In this document: piece after piece, positions 35,917 to 45,499 of the stretch
Numbering within the stretch: the stretch's first letter is position 1
Layout: every line of letters begins with the position of its first letter
Assembly: GCA_026399025.1 (NCBI GenBank)
Contig: JAPLRU010000049.1
Location: 1 to 64,000, forward strand
Length of the DNA: 64,000 bases
Reading direction: 5' to 3'
DNA from: Methylobacter sp.
Lineage (GTDB): Bacteria; Pseudomonadota; Gammaproteobacteria; Methylococcales; Methylomonadaceae
Program-made: the position numbers and the translations under genes
Notes under the pieces: generated by a model
What the model saw: the letters and a program-made list of their open reading frames with translations, nothing else
Databases searched by the model: none
What the model was told of the DNA's origin: nothing

Positions 35917-35966
35917 ACCACTTAAGCAGACAACCAAAAGTTTTTTAACAAAATGCAAAAAAGCAA

Positions 35967-36090
35967 TTCACCACGAAGACACGAAGAGCACGAAGGAAAA
36001 ATAATAACTCAGTGTATTGAAAACTTCGTGTCCTTCGTGTCTTCGTGGTGAATGCTTTTGTTCTAAAACGAATACTTTCACAATCTCCGA
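35967..36090. repeat. CACCACGAAG family repeat, partly decayed copy
   Basis: TTCACCACGAAGACACGAAG and its inverse flank a short spacer. The right terminal block (AATACTTTCACAATCTCCG) is present; the left one is lost. It sits behind ybiT. Confidence 0.7.
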
Positions 36091-36301
36091 GTAGGCGCTT
36101 TAGGCGATGCAGGAGCAATTACCGAGGAGCAATTGCCGAGATCACGAAGGAAAACATAAAACGTCATATCTTCGTGGTGAGTGAAAAATGTTAAAAGAAT
36201 TTTGAACCACTACTTATTCACCACGAAGAGCACGAAGTTTTTATTTGTTCGTGCTCTTTGTAACGAATAAAAAATATGTTCCGCGCTTAATCAATGCATG
36301 A
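36091..36301. repeat. Nested partial copies of the CACCACGAAG repeat
   Basis: Contains two direct GCAGGAGCAAT/GAGGAGCAAT blocks like the insertion inside the 57318-57545 copy, then half elements at about 36139-36182 (ending CTTCGTGGTGAG) and 36215-36262 (starting TTCACCACGAAGAGCACGAA). No genes. Confidence 0.55.
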
Positions 36302-36973
36302 TTAACTTTCATGCCGTAACGTATTTCCGCTCAAATTGGCAACGTTTCTGTTGGCCACCCCGAACACCTTGATATTGTTTTTAATCGTACCGGCATAATT
36401 TTCATGCAAGTGGCCGTGAAAGATATTTTTTACGCCCATCGCGACGGCCAGCTCGCTAATCACATCAAAACCGTGCCGATGAGCTCCCGGCGCTTCATGT
36501 GTTACTAAAATATCCGCTTTTAAGGTTTTTAATGCCTCAAACTCATCATGCCAAATGGCGCCTTTGTATTTCAAGGACAAGGTATTGGTATGCTGACTGT
36601 GCAGATAATGCTGCTTGTTCAGCCACTTGGGCTGTTGCGGCGGATACCAGACCCGGCCCAGAAAAATACCGCCTAAACCGGCAATTCTGACGCCCGCTAT
36701 TTCAGTGACTTTTAAGTGCAGGCCTTTATCGGCCAAAGCGGAATGAAACAGGTGTTTATGCTTGCAGGGCGTTTCAAAATCATGATTGCCCGCAATCCAC
36801 CAAATTTGGGTTAAGCCGATAATATCGTGCAAATACGTTTCCAACGGCATTTCCAGGTCGTAATCGCCTAGCAACACAACGGCTTCGGGTTTGTATCGAT
36901 GTACTGCCGCAATCAGTGGATTGAAATCTCCATGCGGATCGCCTGCGAATAAAATCTTGTTCTTGGGGTTCAA
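36302..36973 (-). CDS. Calcineurin-like metallophosphoesterase
   Basis: A 223-residue metallophosphoesterase with all family motifs: FAGDPHGD (near residue 10), LLGDYD, AGNHDFE, VTHEAPG and FHGHLHE. No signal peptide or membrane segment, so cytoplasmic; the substrate is unknown. It differs from ordinary 5'-nucleotidases by size and by being a single domain. It stands alone, with repeats after its end. A degraded copy of its 3' end lies at 19964-20352, interrupted by a MITE, which indicates an earlier duplication or exchange. Confidence 0.9.
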   Translation of the reverse strand: MNPKNKILFAGDPHGDFNPLIAAVHRYKPEAVVLLGDYDLEMPLETYLHDIIGLTQIWWIAGNHDFETPCKHKHLFHSALADKGLHLKVTEIAGVRIAGLGGIFLGRVWYPPQQPKWLNKQHYLHSQHTNTLSLKYKGAIWHDEFEALKTLKADILVTHEAPGAHRHGFDVISELAVAMGVKNIFHGHLHENYAGTIKNNIKVFGVANRNVANLSGNTLRHES

Positions 36974-37184
36974 ATTGCTACTCCTGCTAACGGGGAACCT
37001 GAACCTAATGTTGAAAATAGCAACGCTTTATTTTCGTTGCTCGGCGCGGGTTTAAAATGTCTCCAGATTATAGACAAAAGTCGGCTTGATTAATATCGGA
37101 CTGATAGGGCAACTTGCAATAAATAAAGAACGCGGATGCAAAAACTTGCAGCATGACATGGCCCGCTCCTGCAACGATTGTCAA

Positions 37185-39332
37185 TTACCTTCTGCGCCAA
37201 TCGTGATAACGGGCGACACACCACAACAAGCCTTTCGGCAGATGGTTGCGCTTCCAGACGCCGGCCGCATATTTATTGGCTTCGGCTAAGGTTGGATAAA
37301 TATGAATGGTGCCCAGTAATTTGTTCAAGCCGATGTTGTGTTTCATCGCCAGCACAAACTCGGCTATCAGTTCTCCGGCCTGCTCGCCAACGATAGTCAC
37401 GCCCAAAATGCGGTCCGAACCCGGTACGGTTAAGACTTTAACGAAACCGTGCGCTACGCCGTCAGCAATCGCACGATCCAGGTCGTCAATGGGGTAAGTG
37501 CTGATTTCATAAGCAATGCCTTTGGCTTTGGCGTCCTGCTCATTAAGCCCGACCCGTGCAACTTCGGGATCGGTAAAGGTCGCCCAAGGAATCGCCGAAT
37601 AATCGGTGCGAAATTTTATCCATCCGCCAAATAGCGCATTGACCGCCGCATACCAGGCCTGATGGGCGGCGGTATGGGTAAACTGAAACGGGCCGGAAAC
37701 ATCGCCGCAGGCAAATATGTTCGGGTAATTGGTTTGCTGGAACTCATTGATTTCAATGGTGCGACTGTTTGAAATTTCAATGCCCAACGAGTCAAGACCG
37801 TAACCCTGAATAGCGGCAACCCGGCCGATCGCCAACAACACCTGATCGAAGACAATGCGCTGTTGATTGCCGTCATGCTCGACCAGCAGCATTTTTTCGC
37901 CGTTTTCGTTGATAAATTCTTTGGCGGTATGGCCGAGCAGTACGTTAATGCCTTCCTGACTAAATTTCGCCATCACGGCGGCCGAAACGTCGGCGTCTTC
38001 CCGAATTAACAAACGCGGCAGCATTTCGACTTGAGTCACTTGGCTGCCTAAACGGGCAAAACTTTGCGCCAATTCGCAACCGATAGGCCCGCCGCCAAGC
38101 ACGATCAGCCGTTTAGGCAGTTCCCGCAGTTCCCAAACGGTATCGGAAGTCAGATAAGCAAGGTCATTAATGCCGGTAATCGGCGGGACTAAAGGCCGTG
38201 AACCGGCGGCGATAACGATGGCACGGGTCGTGATAATACGGGACTCGCCGGCTGTGTTTACCTGAACTTCCCACGGAGAAATAATCTTCGCTTCGCCTTC
38301 AATCACTTCGACGCCCAAGCCGGTGTAACGTTGCACCGAATCATGCGGCGCCACGGCTTTAATAATCGCCTGCACTCGGTTCATCACCTCGGCAAAATCC
38401 ACTTCGACATCGGCTTTTTTAATGCCGAAATCGGCGCATCGGCGCATCTGCGCCAGCAAGCGGGCGGAACGGATTAAGGCCTTGGACGGTACGCAGCCGG
38501 TATTCAGGCAATCGCCGCCCATTTTATGCTTTTCAATCAAGGTCACTTTGGCTTTGACCGCGGCGGCGATGTAAGCGGTGACCAAGCCGCCCGAACCTGC
38601 GCCGATCACCACGATATTAGTGTCGAAGCGCGGCGGTTTTATCCAGTGTTTATAGACCTTATTGGCTTTGATGACTTCGACGATTTTATGAGCCAGCAAC
38701 GGAAAAATGCCTAGTAAAATAAATGAACCGATCAGTCCCGGAGATAAAATACCCGATAACGACTCCAGTTTAGCCAACTGAGTTCCGGCATTCACATAAA
38801 CCACCGTACCGGCCAACATGCCGAGCTGGCTGACCCAATAGAACGTTTGTACGCCAAGACTGGTTAAACCCATAACCAGATTGATCACAAAAAAGGGAAA
38901 AATCGGCACCAATCTCAGGGTAAAAAGGTACAACGCGCCGTCCTTGTCGATGCCTTTATTAATCGCGTTCAGACGCTCGCCAAACCGGGCTTTAACCGCA
39001 TCGCGAAATAAAAAACGCGCCGCCAGAAAGGCCAGTGTCGCGCCGATGGTGGAGGCAAACGAGACGATCAGCGTGCCCCACAACAAACCGAACACCGCAC
39101 CGCCGGCCAACGTCAGAATGGTTGCTCCGGGCAGAGATAAACCGGTCACGGCGATATAAAGCAACAGATAAATAGCCATTGCCGAACCGGGATGGCTGCT
39201 GCGGTAAGCTTCGATAGACGCTTGTCGGGCTTTGAGCGCGTCCAGGGTTAAATAGTCTTGCAGATCGAAAATAAAAAATGCTGCGATCAGGGCGATGATG
39301 GCAGCCAACAGTGCCCAACGTGAACTATTCAT
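37185..39332 (-). CDS. Fusion of TVP38/TMEM64 membrane domain and mercuric reductase-like FAD oxidoreductase
   Basis: A 715-residue protein. Residues 1 to about 225 have five to six membrane segments with the TVP38/DedA pattern (LPGATILTLAGGAVFGLLWG; then GATLAFLAARFLFRD). From about 240 a class I pyridine nucleotide-disulfide oxidoreductase begins: FAD site VVIGAGSGGLVTAYIAA, redox disulfide GGDCLNTGCVPSKAL, NAD site VLGGGPIGCELAQ, and FACGDV for FAD. The C-terminal dimerisation domain contains HIYPTLAEA. Similar fusions exist in other proteobacteria, where they are named mercuric reductase-like. There is no HMA domain or terminal Cys pair, so mercury reduction is not likely. The enzyme domain would sit on the cytoplasmic face of the inner membrane. 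Confidence 0.9.
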   Translation of the reverse strand: MNSSRWALLAAIIALIAAFFIFDLQDYLTLDALKARQASIEAYRSSHPGSAMAIYLLLYIAVTGLSLPGATILTLAGGAVFGLLWGTLIVSFASTIGATLAFLAARFLFRDAVKARFGERLNAINKGIDKDGALYLFTLRLVPIFPFFVINLVMGLTSLGVQTFYWVSQLGMLAGTVVYVNAGTQLAKLESLSGILSPGLIGSFILLGIFPLLAHKIVEVIKANKVYKHWIKPPRFDTNIVVIGAGSGGLVTAYIAAAVKAKVTLIEKHKMGGDCLNTGCVPSKALIRSARLLAQMRRCADFGIKKADVEVDFAEVMNRVQAIIKAVAPHDSVQRYTGLGVEVIEGEAKIISPWEVQVNTAGESRIITTRAIVIAAGSRPLVPPITGINDLAYLTSDTVWELRELPKRLIVLGGGPIGCELAQSFARLGSQVTQVEMLPRLLIREDADVSAAVMAKFSQEGINVLLGHTAKEFINENGEKMLLVEHDGNQQRIVFDQVLLAIGRVAAIQGYGLDSLGIEISNSRTIEINEFQQTNYPNIFACGDVSGPFQFTHTAAHQAWYAAVNALFGGWIKFRTDYSAIPWATFTDPEVARVGLNEQDAKAKGIAYEISTYPIDDLDRAIADGVAHGFVKVLTVPGSDRILGVTIVGEQAGELIAEFVLAMKHNIGLNKLLGTIHIYPTLAEANKYAAGVWKRNHLPKGLLWCVARYHDWRRR

Positions 39333-39794
39333 AATATTCTCCTTTTCCTAGAGCATGTTAGCAGGAATTAGCCGGCGTTATTGAATGGTAAGGAATGAGC
39401 ATGGAATAACTTAGGCAAATTGCCAGTAGTCGGAGTGCAGGCTCCGCCTGCATGCGCAAGCAAAGCTTGCACTCCTGCTGCACACAGTTATCCACTTTAT
39501 TTCATGCTCGTTCCTAAGTTAACCAAAGCCGTTGTTGGCTGAGCGGAGCCAAGAGCAGACTTCACTGCCATTATGTAAGAGTTGACCGTGCCCGCGACAT
39601 TTACACAACGATTGCAGACTTGTAGCGCCCCCGTCGCGGGCACGGCCCGCTGCTGCAAGGCATAACTTAACGGCAGTAGCACCTGAGGTAGAATTGCATC
39701 CGGATAAGGGCAGTGGCCGAGAGAACTGGGCAGAGGAGAATAAAACGCTCAGGCTATTTCATGCACGTTCCTAAGCTTATAACTCGCATCGAGG
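39333..39794. other. Intergenic region with several inverted and direct repeats
   Basis: Contains a GGAGTGCA/TGCACTCC hairpin (39432-39475, related to 13730-13771) and an 11-bp perfect stem GTGCCCGCGAC/GTCGCGGGCAC (39588-39598 with 39633-39643). A repeated TATTTCATGC then CGTTCCTAAG block occurs near 39498 and 39757, with an inverted relative near 39391. No gene seen; the area looks like a repeat accumulation site. Confidence 0.5.
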
Positions 39795-40061
39795 CTAATC
39801 CGCCAAGCGCTTGCCAATACGGTTATAGGCCTCTTTAAGTTCTTCGCCGACTATCTTGGCCTTGGCTATAAACTCTTCGGAAGTATCCACCGACTCATCC
39901 GCTATGGCGGAGGCTTTAGACTTTAAACGATCCCAGTCTTTTTCGGCTTCTTCAAATTCTTGCCGGGCTTCCATCGAAGCCAAATGCAGCTTTAAATTGA
40001 TTTCATCGCGCTCTGTCTGCAATGCTTGTAATAAGTGTTCAAACTCTTGTTTTATTGTCAT
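39795..40061 (-). CDS. Small coiled-coil protein of unknown function
   Basis: An 88-residue protein, almost entirely predicted helix: EFEHLLQALQTERDEINLKL, then EFEEAEKDWDRLKSKA and a GEELKEAYNRIGKRLAD tail. It is charged, with no signal peptide or membrane segment. Small proteins of this shape (long helix, Trp in the middle, C-terminal EAYxRIxK) occur widely in gammaproteobacteria without a known role. GAGGTGGGGC lies upstream of the ATG. It is followed by the repeat region 39333-39794 and stands apart from neighbours. Confidence 0.68.
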   Translation of the reverse strand: MTIKQEFEHLLQALQTERDEINLKLHLASMEARQEFEEAEKDWDRLKSKASAIADESVDTSEEFIAKAKIVGEELKEAYNRIGKRLAD

Positions 40062-40309
40062 GCCCCACCTCGTTTTTATTATTAAAAAACCGGTCGATAT
40101 TGCTTAATCGTTGGTAGCATAGGGAAATCAATCTCTTCAAGCAATAAGTAGTAGCACCGGCTCGTCTTGCCAACAAACCGGATGCCTTGTATTAACTGCG
40201 TTTCGGAGGCTTTTTTAAAGGGATTTAATAAAAATGTAAATAGTAAACTGGTATAGTATTGCAAGCGCATAAGCGCACGTAACATCACCTTTTACAGACA
40301 AAAATATTT

Positions 40310-40819
40310 ATGACTCACGAGCTATTATTATTGCGACATGCCAAATCGGATTGGTCGGTTGATATGGACGATTTTTCCCGTCCGTTAAAAAAGCGCGGTC
40401 GGCGCGCTGCCAGACAGCTTGGGCGCTGGTTGCATCATCACCATTTGATACCCGACATGATACTCAGCTCTCCTGCAACGCGCGCGATAACGACAGCGGA
40501 GCGGGTGTGTCGGCAATTAGGCATAGACGAGTCGGCTATTGTTTGCGATTTGCGCATTTACGAAGCCGATGCGCCGACCTTGCTTGACGTATTGAAAACC
40601 AATGCTCATGGACAGCGGGTGCTGTTGGTAGGACATAATCCCGGCTTGGAAAACTTGCTGTTAAAATTAACTCCCCATTCGATTCCGTTATCGGCTAACG
40701 GAAAGCTTCTACCTACGGCCGCTTTAGCCCAACTCGCTTTTGACGGCGCCTGGACGGAATTGAGCGAAGGCTGCGCAAAATTAGTCACCTTGGTTCGCCC
40801 TGATAGCCTGCCCGAATAA
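40310..40819 (+). CDS. sixA: Phosphohistidine phosphatase SixA
   Basis: A 169-residue histidine phosphatase with the RHAKSDW motif near the N-terminus (LLLLRHAKSDWS), SSPATRAITTAE in the middle, and VGHNPGLENLL, which carries the second catalytic His. The length matches SixA, which removes phosphate from Hpt domains such as ArcB or acts on PTSntr. Two Hpt-containing proteins are in this window (5180-7459 and 45500-48397), so there are possible substrates. It is a single gene, followed 139 bases later by corA. Confidence 0.92.
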   Translation: MTHELLLLRHAKSDWSVDMDDFSRPLKKRGRRAARQLGRWLHHHHLIPDMILSSPATRAITTAERVCRQLGIDESAIVCDLRIYEADAPTLLDVLKTNAHGQRVLLVGHNPGLENLLLKLTPHSIPLSANGKLLPTAALAQLAFDGAWTELSEGCAKLVTLVRPDSLPE

Positions 40820-40958
40820 ATCTACAACCGACGTTCCGCGCCTTCCTTAGCACCCTATTGCTGGTTTTTGCTAAATAACAACATTATTCTCAAGCAATTG
40901 AATTTAACCAATTGTTTTTTTAGGATGCGGAATGTCGGTTACAAAATGGGAGTAAATA

Positions 40959-41912
40959 ATGTTAAGACTATTTAATATCGACAAGGGACGGCTCAAAGAA
41001 CAAACGCCGCCTGATGATCAGCTCAAACAAGCCATCGCCAAAGCCTCCTGGATCGATGCCCACGATGCCAGTGACGACGAACGCACGCAACTGCAAGCGT
41101 TTTTGCACACGGAACTCCCCGAGTCGGAGGATGTCGAAGAAATCGAATCCTCAGCCCGTTACTTTACCGATAACACCGGTATTCATGTGCGCTCTCTGTT
41201 TCTTGCCCAAAGCGAAGGACGGCACGGCACCGCGACCGTCGCTTTCATTCTGCAAAACGACCGGCTGATTACTTTGCGTGAAGGCGCATTAGCGGACTTT
41301 CGTTTGCTCCGTATGCGCGCCCGGCATGGACAAGTTGCGGCGCATTCGCCGCAGGAATTGTTGGTGCTGATATTCGATCAAAAAGTCGAAAATCTTGCCG
41401 ATGCGCTGGAGGATATTCATCGCAAACTGGAAGATGTCAGTTATTTGGTGTTGGAAGAAATAGATTCCGATCTTGAAAATGCGATTGACCAACTGGCCAA
41501 ACTGGAAGACAGCAACGGTAAGATTCGGCTCTGCCTGATGGATACGCAACGCTCCATCTCTTTTTTGCAACGGCATTTGCGCAACCATCCCGAGTTGCAG
41601 GAAACCGCGCGCGAGATCATGCGCGACGTCGATACCTTGATGACGCATACCACCTTCCTGTTCGATAAAATCAATTTCTTGATGGACTCGACCCAAGGTT
41701 TTATCAACATCACCCAAAACAAGATTATTAAAATCTTTTCCATTGCGGCGGTGGTATTTCTGCCGCCAACCTTAGTAGCCAGCATTTACGGCATGAATTT
41801 CCAAAACATGCCGGAACTCAATTTACAGCTGGGTTATCCCGGCGCTTTGTGTTTAATGCTATTGTCGGGGATTGCGCCTTATTGGTTTTTTAAACGAAAA
41901 GGCTGGTTATGA
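40959..41912 (+). CDS. corA: CorA-type magnesium/cobalt transporter
   Basis: A 317-residue CorA protein. A large acidic cytoplasmic N-terminal domain is followed by a long stalk helix (NITQNKIIKIFSIAAVVFLP) and two C-terminal membrane segments joined by the YGMNFQNMPEL loop, which carries the GMN selectivity motif. The last residues KRKGWL are the basic CorA tail. It forms a pentameric channel for Mg2+ (also Co2+, Ni2+) in the inner membrane. No nearby M-box type leader could be recognised. Confidence 0.93.
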   Translation: MLRLFNIDKGRLKEQTPPDDQLKQAIAKASWIDAHDASDDERTQLQAFLHTELPESEDVEEIESSARYFTDNTGIHVRSLFLAQSEGRHGTATVAFILQNDRLITLREGALADFRLLRMRARHGQVAAHSPQELLVLIFDQKVENLADALEDIHRKLEDVSYLVLEEIDSDLENAIDQLAKLEDSNGKIRLCLMDTQRSISFLQRHLRNHPELQETAREIMRDVDTLMTHTTFLFDKINFLMDSTQGFINITQNKIIKIFSIAAVVFLPPTLVASIYGMNFQNMPELNLQLGYPGALCLMLLSGIAPYWFFKRKGWL

Positions 41913-41941
41913 TTTGCACTGAAGGTCATCTTTGAACGTTA

Positions 41942-41976
41942 TTCACCACGAAGAAAGCTTGGTGTCTTCGTGGTGA
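41942..41976. repeat. CACCACGAAG family repeat, short form
   Basis: TTCACCACGAAG and CTTCGTGGTGA separated by a dozen bases, directly after corA. It is a minimal form of the family with only the inner palindrome; it may also act as a terminator-like hairpin. Confidence 0.65.
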
Positions 41977-42162
41977 TCGTGTTTTTGACGAGTAACTACT
42001 CAGCTATCAACAGCAGTGGAACCCAGACTACACTGATAATGAGGAGTCAATAAGGTTGTGAAACAATGCGCAATTATTTGACGCTTCATGATGCCGTGCG
42101 TTGCGGTTTGCAACAACGGCTAAGCGAAATGGCCAAAACCGGCCATGCTCTAATATTTGCAC

Positions 42163-42465
42163 TCACCACTCGAGTGAAGTGAATTTAAGCCCCACTTCCC
42201 AGCCATCGCCGTTTTCGGATTTATCCGAACGTACCACTCGGCCTTCGCAACGAAGCCGCGTCATGTTTCTTCCGGTTTCTTTTTTCAAGGGGATAAAGCA
42301 ACGTAACATTAAATCCGGCTCCAAAGCCTTATCGGTGGTAAAGCAAACGCCCGTAGTGCTCAGGTTACGGGTTATGCCGGTACCTGAATCAAGTTCAACG
42401 GTGCAAAAGGTGGGAAACCGTCCTGCTAAGCGTTTTTCTCTGGAGTCGTTCATATCTTGTTCCAT
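42163..42465 (-). CDS. PilZ domain protein (c-di-GMP receptor)
   Basis: A 100-residue single PilZ domain. The N-terminal RLAGR gives the Arg-x3-Arg part of the c-di-GMP binding site, followed by NLSTTGVCF (N-x-S-x-x-G). Both halves of the site are intact, so it should bind the dinucleotide. The rest, RCFIPLKKETGRNMTRLRCE and GWEVGLKFTSL, fits PilZ beta strands. It is located next to a GGDEF/EAL gene on the same strand (395 bases away), a suggestive but not proven link. Confidence 0.85.
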   Translation of the reverse strand: MEQDMNDSREKRLAGRFPTFCTVELDSGTGITRNLSTTGVCFTTDKALEPDLMLRCFIPLKKETGRNMTRLRCEGRVVRSDKSENGDGWEVGLKFTSLEW

Positions 42466-42860
42466 GTTGATTATTATGTGAATTGTTCCGGTGGCGACGT
42501 GTTAATCGCAAAAATTTTCGACCTATGGGATTAGATCATGCGGCTGGAAGCCGACCAGCGCAACAGACAATCAGGCGCAATTTTTTTTGCGGATAATAGA
42601 CTTTTTTTATTCGCAATACAATTGTATTGTTGAGTTATATAAGGCTTTGTTTACAGGCGGTTAAGCCTATATGTAAGGTGGCGTTGCTATGCTGGGAGAC
42701 GAGCGTCTTCGCAATCACCGCCAAAACCGCGCGCCTTTTTTTGTAAGGCAACCCGCAATAACAGAACTCAGATGACACTGATGAACATAAAAAATCTGCG
42801 TTGATCATCATTATCAGCGCCATCTGCGTAAAAAATTACCGAAAATTTACCTGCGGCGTG
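42466..42860. other. Intergenic region without a gene
   Basis: A 395-base gap upstream of the PilZ gene and downstream of the GGDEF/EAL gene. It contains a fragment (about 42775-42835) of a dispersed sequence with AAATCTGCGTTGATCATCA and CGCCATCTGCGT, related to sequence at 32505-32580. Nothing else stands out. Confidence 0.4.
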
Positions 42861-45323
42861 TTAAGCCGGCTCCCTTTCCGATGACGGCTTGCTGAAGGCC
42901 TGAGTCTTCGCTTCAAACTCGGTGCCGGGAAGAGGCCCCCCCAGATAATACCCTTGCACATTTTGACATCCAAACTGCATCAGTTGATCAAGTTGGTCCG
43001 CAGTTTCAACACCTTCGGCCAGCACTTGCACGTTCAAAGTCCGCCCCATCAGGATAATCGCCTGGACAATCGCCTTATCTTCCGGACCGCCTTGAGAGAG
43101 GGCGTTGACAAATGACGGATCGATCTTGACCTTATCTACCGCACAGCGTTTGATGTAGCTAAGCAAGGAATAGCCGTTGCCAACGTCTTTGACGGCAAGC
43201 CTCACTCCTAGCTTGCCAAGCTTAGCCATCACTGCCGTAACCGTTTCAATATCCATCGCCAAAGCCGTTTCGGTCAATTCCAGTTCCAGGTAATGAGGAT
43301 CAAGACCTGATGATGACAGCGCCGCGCGTACCGACTCCACAACATTGCCCTGTATGAACTGAACGGGAGACACGTTAACATTAACCGTTAATGTCAAGCC
43401 GGCGTCATGCCATTTGCGGTTTTGACGGCAAGCCTCAAGCAATACCCAATCGCCTATCGGAACAATTAAACCGATCTCCTCCGCCACAGGAATAAATTCA
43501 CTAGGCAGCATACTTTTACCGGTAGATCCTGTCCATCGCAGCAAGGCTTCAGCGCCTACCAACTTGCGATTTTCAATGCAATATTGCGGCTGATAATGCA
43601 GGCTTAGCTCGCCTTTTTCAAGCGCATGCGGCAAGCCCTTCTCTATATCCATACGCTCGGTCGAAACAGTGCCCATGCTATTGGAAAAGAAATGGAAGGT
43701 ATTGCGGCCGTGTTTTTTGGCCGCATACATAGCGGTATCCGCTTTATTGAACAAGCCATCGAAATTCGCGCTGTCATTGGGATAAAGACTGATACCGATG
43801 CTGAATGAAGTAGTCATTTGCACGCCGCCAATATCGAAGGGTTCATTGAGTTGCAGAAGAATTTTCTGCGTGGTTTGCTCCACCGTATCGCTATCCTTCA
43901 AATCGGTCAGCACGATGATAAACTCGTCCCCGCCTTGTCGACAGATAATGTCAACTTCGCGCAAGCACTTAAGCAATCGGTCTGCAATTCCCTGCAATAA
44001 GCGGTCGCCCATATCGTGCCCCATGGTATCGTTGATTTGCTTAAAATGGTCGAGATCGAGAAAAAGCAATGCCAACATTGAGTTGTTACGAGCCGCATAC
44101 GCAACAGCTTGCTCAAAGCGATCCCGCAACAGGACGCGATTGGGCAGATGGGTTAACGGGTCATGATGCGCCAAATATTCAATCTTGGCTTCCGTCGCCT
44201 TGCGCTCGCTAATGTCGGAAAAGACCCCGATATAATGGGTTAACCTGCCCTGAGCATCGCAGGCCGTCGAGATGCCGAGCAGTTCCGGAAATAATTCGCC
44301 GTTTTTACGCCGGTTCCATATTTCGCCTTGCCAATAGCCTTTCTCGTTGAGCGTTTGTCGCATTTGTCGGTAAAACGCGTCATCATGCCGACCTGAACTA
44401 AGTAACCGCGGATTCTTACCGATCACTTCCTCGGCACTGTACCCGGTAACCTTAGTAAAAGACCGATTAACATCAACAATATTACCGGAAACATCGCACA
44501 CCATGATGCTTTCTCCACTGCTTTCAAACACCGTCGCCAGCAGTCTTAAACACTCTTCAGTCTGTTTTAAATAATCGATGTCAGTATGCATGCCCAGCAT
44601 GCGCACGGGCATACCCCGAGCATCGCGCTCGACGATATTACCCACCGACAAAATCCATTTCCAGGAACCGTCCGCACAGGCCTGCCGATACTCTCCCCGA
44701 TATTCCGACGATTCTCCGGCAATATAGGCTCGAAAAATCTTTTCCGTCGCTTCCCGATCATCCGGATGCAAGCGTTCCAGCCAAGTGTTATTGGTTTCTT
44801 TAAATGTCGCCGGATCATAGCCCAGCATGTTGGCGTATTCGTCATTAACGATCGTTCGCCCGGATTTGATGTCGAGGTCGAAGAACCCTTGATGAGCGGC
44901 AAGCATCGATAAACGCTGGCGTTCCTCTCTAATCAGCAATTCGTGGGTGAGCTTATGGGAGCGCATCACAAAGCGCAGACGATGCGCCAGCAAAGGCCAG
45001 ACAATAGGCTTATGGATAAAATCCGACGCGCCCATCGCAAAAACACGTTCGATTGAGTCAATATCCTCCACTCCGGTCAACATGACCACCGGTATCGTCG
45101 AACCGCAACCCGGCAGTTGCTCGCGCAGGGCCTCAAGACAGGCGAAACCGTCCATACCCGGCATCAGAATATCGAGCAACACCAAATCAGGAGAATGCTC
45201 AAGCGCCAGCACAATACCTGTTGCGCCACTGGTTGCCTCAATAACATCGAAGCCTTGAGCGGACAGCGTTTCCTTAATCAGGAGTTGCGTCATCGCGTCA
45301 TCGTCAATTACTAGTACCTTCAT
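42861..45323 (-). CDS. Response regulator with PAS, GGDEF and EAL domains
   Basis: An 820-residue protein. Receiver domain (acidic pair at 7-9, Asp51 in LVLLDILMPGMDG), two PAS/PAC modules (about 140-390), a GGDEF domain with intact RQGGDEF and an upstream RxxD inhibitory site (LREVD), and a C-terminal EAL domain. The EAL has EALLRW and LAEGVET, but the loop normally reading DDFGTGYSSL is KDVGNGYSLL, so one metal-binding Asp is lost. Cyclase activity is expected; phosphodiesterase activity is doubtful. It lies 176 bases downstream of the hybrid kinase gene on the same strand, the likely source of its phosphate. It would convert the TonB/YfiR/kinase signal into c-di-GMP. Confidence 0.92.
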   Translation of the reverse strand: MKVLVIDDDAMTQLLIKETLSAQGFDVIEATSGATGIVLALEHSPDLVLLDILMPGMDGFACLEALREQLPGCGSTIPVVMLTGVEDIDSIERVFAMGASDFIHKPIVWPLLAHRLRFVMRSHKLTHELLIREERQRLSMLAAHQGFFDLDIKSGRTIVNDEYANMLGYDPATFKETNNTWLERLHPDDREATEKIFRAYIAGESSEYRGEYRQACADGSWKWILSVGNIVERDARGMPVRMLGMHTDIDYLKQTEECLRLLATVFESSGESIMVCDVSGNIVDVNRSFTKVTGYSAEEVIGKNPRLLSSGRHDDAFYRQMRQTLNEKGYWQGEIWNRRKNGELFPELLGISTACDAQGRLTHYIGVFSDISERKATEAKIEYLAHHDPLTHLPNRVLLRDRFEQAVAYAARNNSMLALLFLDLDHFKQINDTMGHDMGDRLLQGIADRLLKCLREVDIICRQGGDEFIIVLTDLKDSDTVEQTTQKILLQLNEPFDIGGVQMTTSFSIGISLYPNDSANFDGLFNKADTAMYAAKKHGRNTFHFFSNSMGTVSTERMDIEKGLPHALEKGELSLHYQPQYCIENRKLVGAEALLRWTGSTGKSMLPSEFIPVAEEIGLIVPIGDWVLLEACRQNRKWHDAGLTLTVNVNVSPVQFIQGNVVESVRAALSSSGLDPHYLELELTETALAMDIETVTAVMAKLGKLGVRLAVKDVGNGYSLLSYIKRCAVDKVKIDPSFVNALSQGGPEDKAIVQAIILMGRTLNVQVLAEGVETADQLDQLMQFGCQNVQGYYLGGPLPGTEFEAKTQAFSKPSSEREPA

Positions 45324-45499
45324 GGTACACCTCTTGGTTATTTATATTTTCGGATAAATTGAACCGATGTAGATATTTAGCTTTCCTTAGTAAGGCCCAC
45401 AGCACCTCCTACAGCCGTCCTGCCGCTCATATCTCTTTGAATTCAGCTGTTCATGGACTTGATACACTAAGCACACCGGCCCCATTCATTTTTCGTGGT

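Noticed and set aside
40082-40288. 68-codon minus-strand frame before the coiled-coil gene
   Set aside because: No ribosome site, unlikely composition, and it occupies the probable promoter region between divergent genes.
42066-42182. 38-codon frame after corA starting MRNYLTLHDAVRCG
   Set aside because: It overlaps the end of the PilZ gene, lacks a ribosome site and shows no motif.
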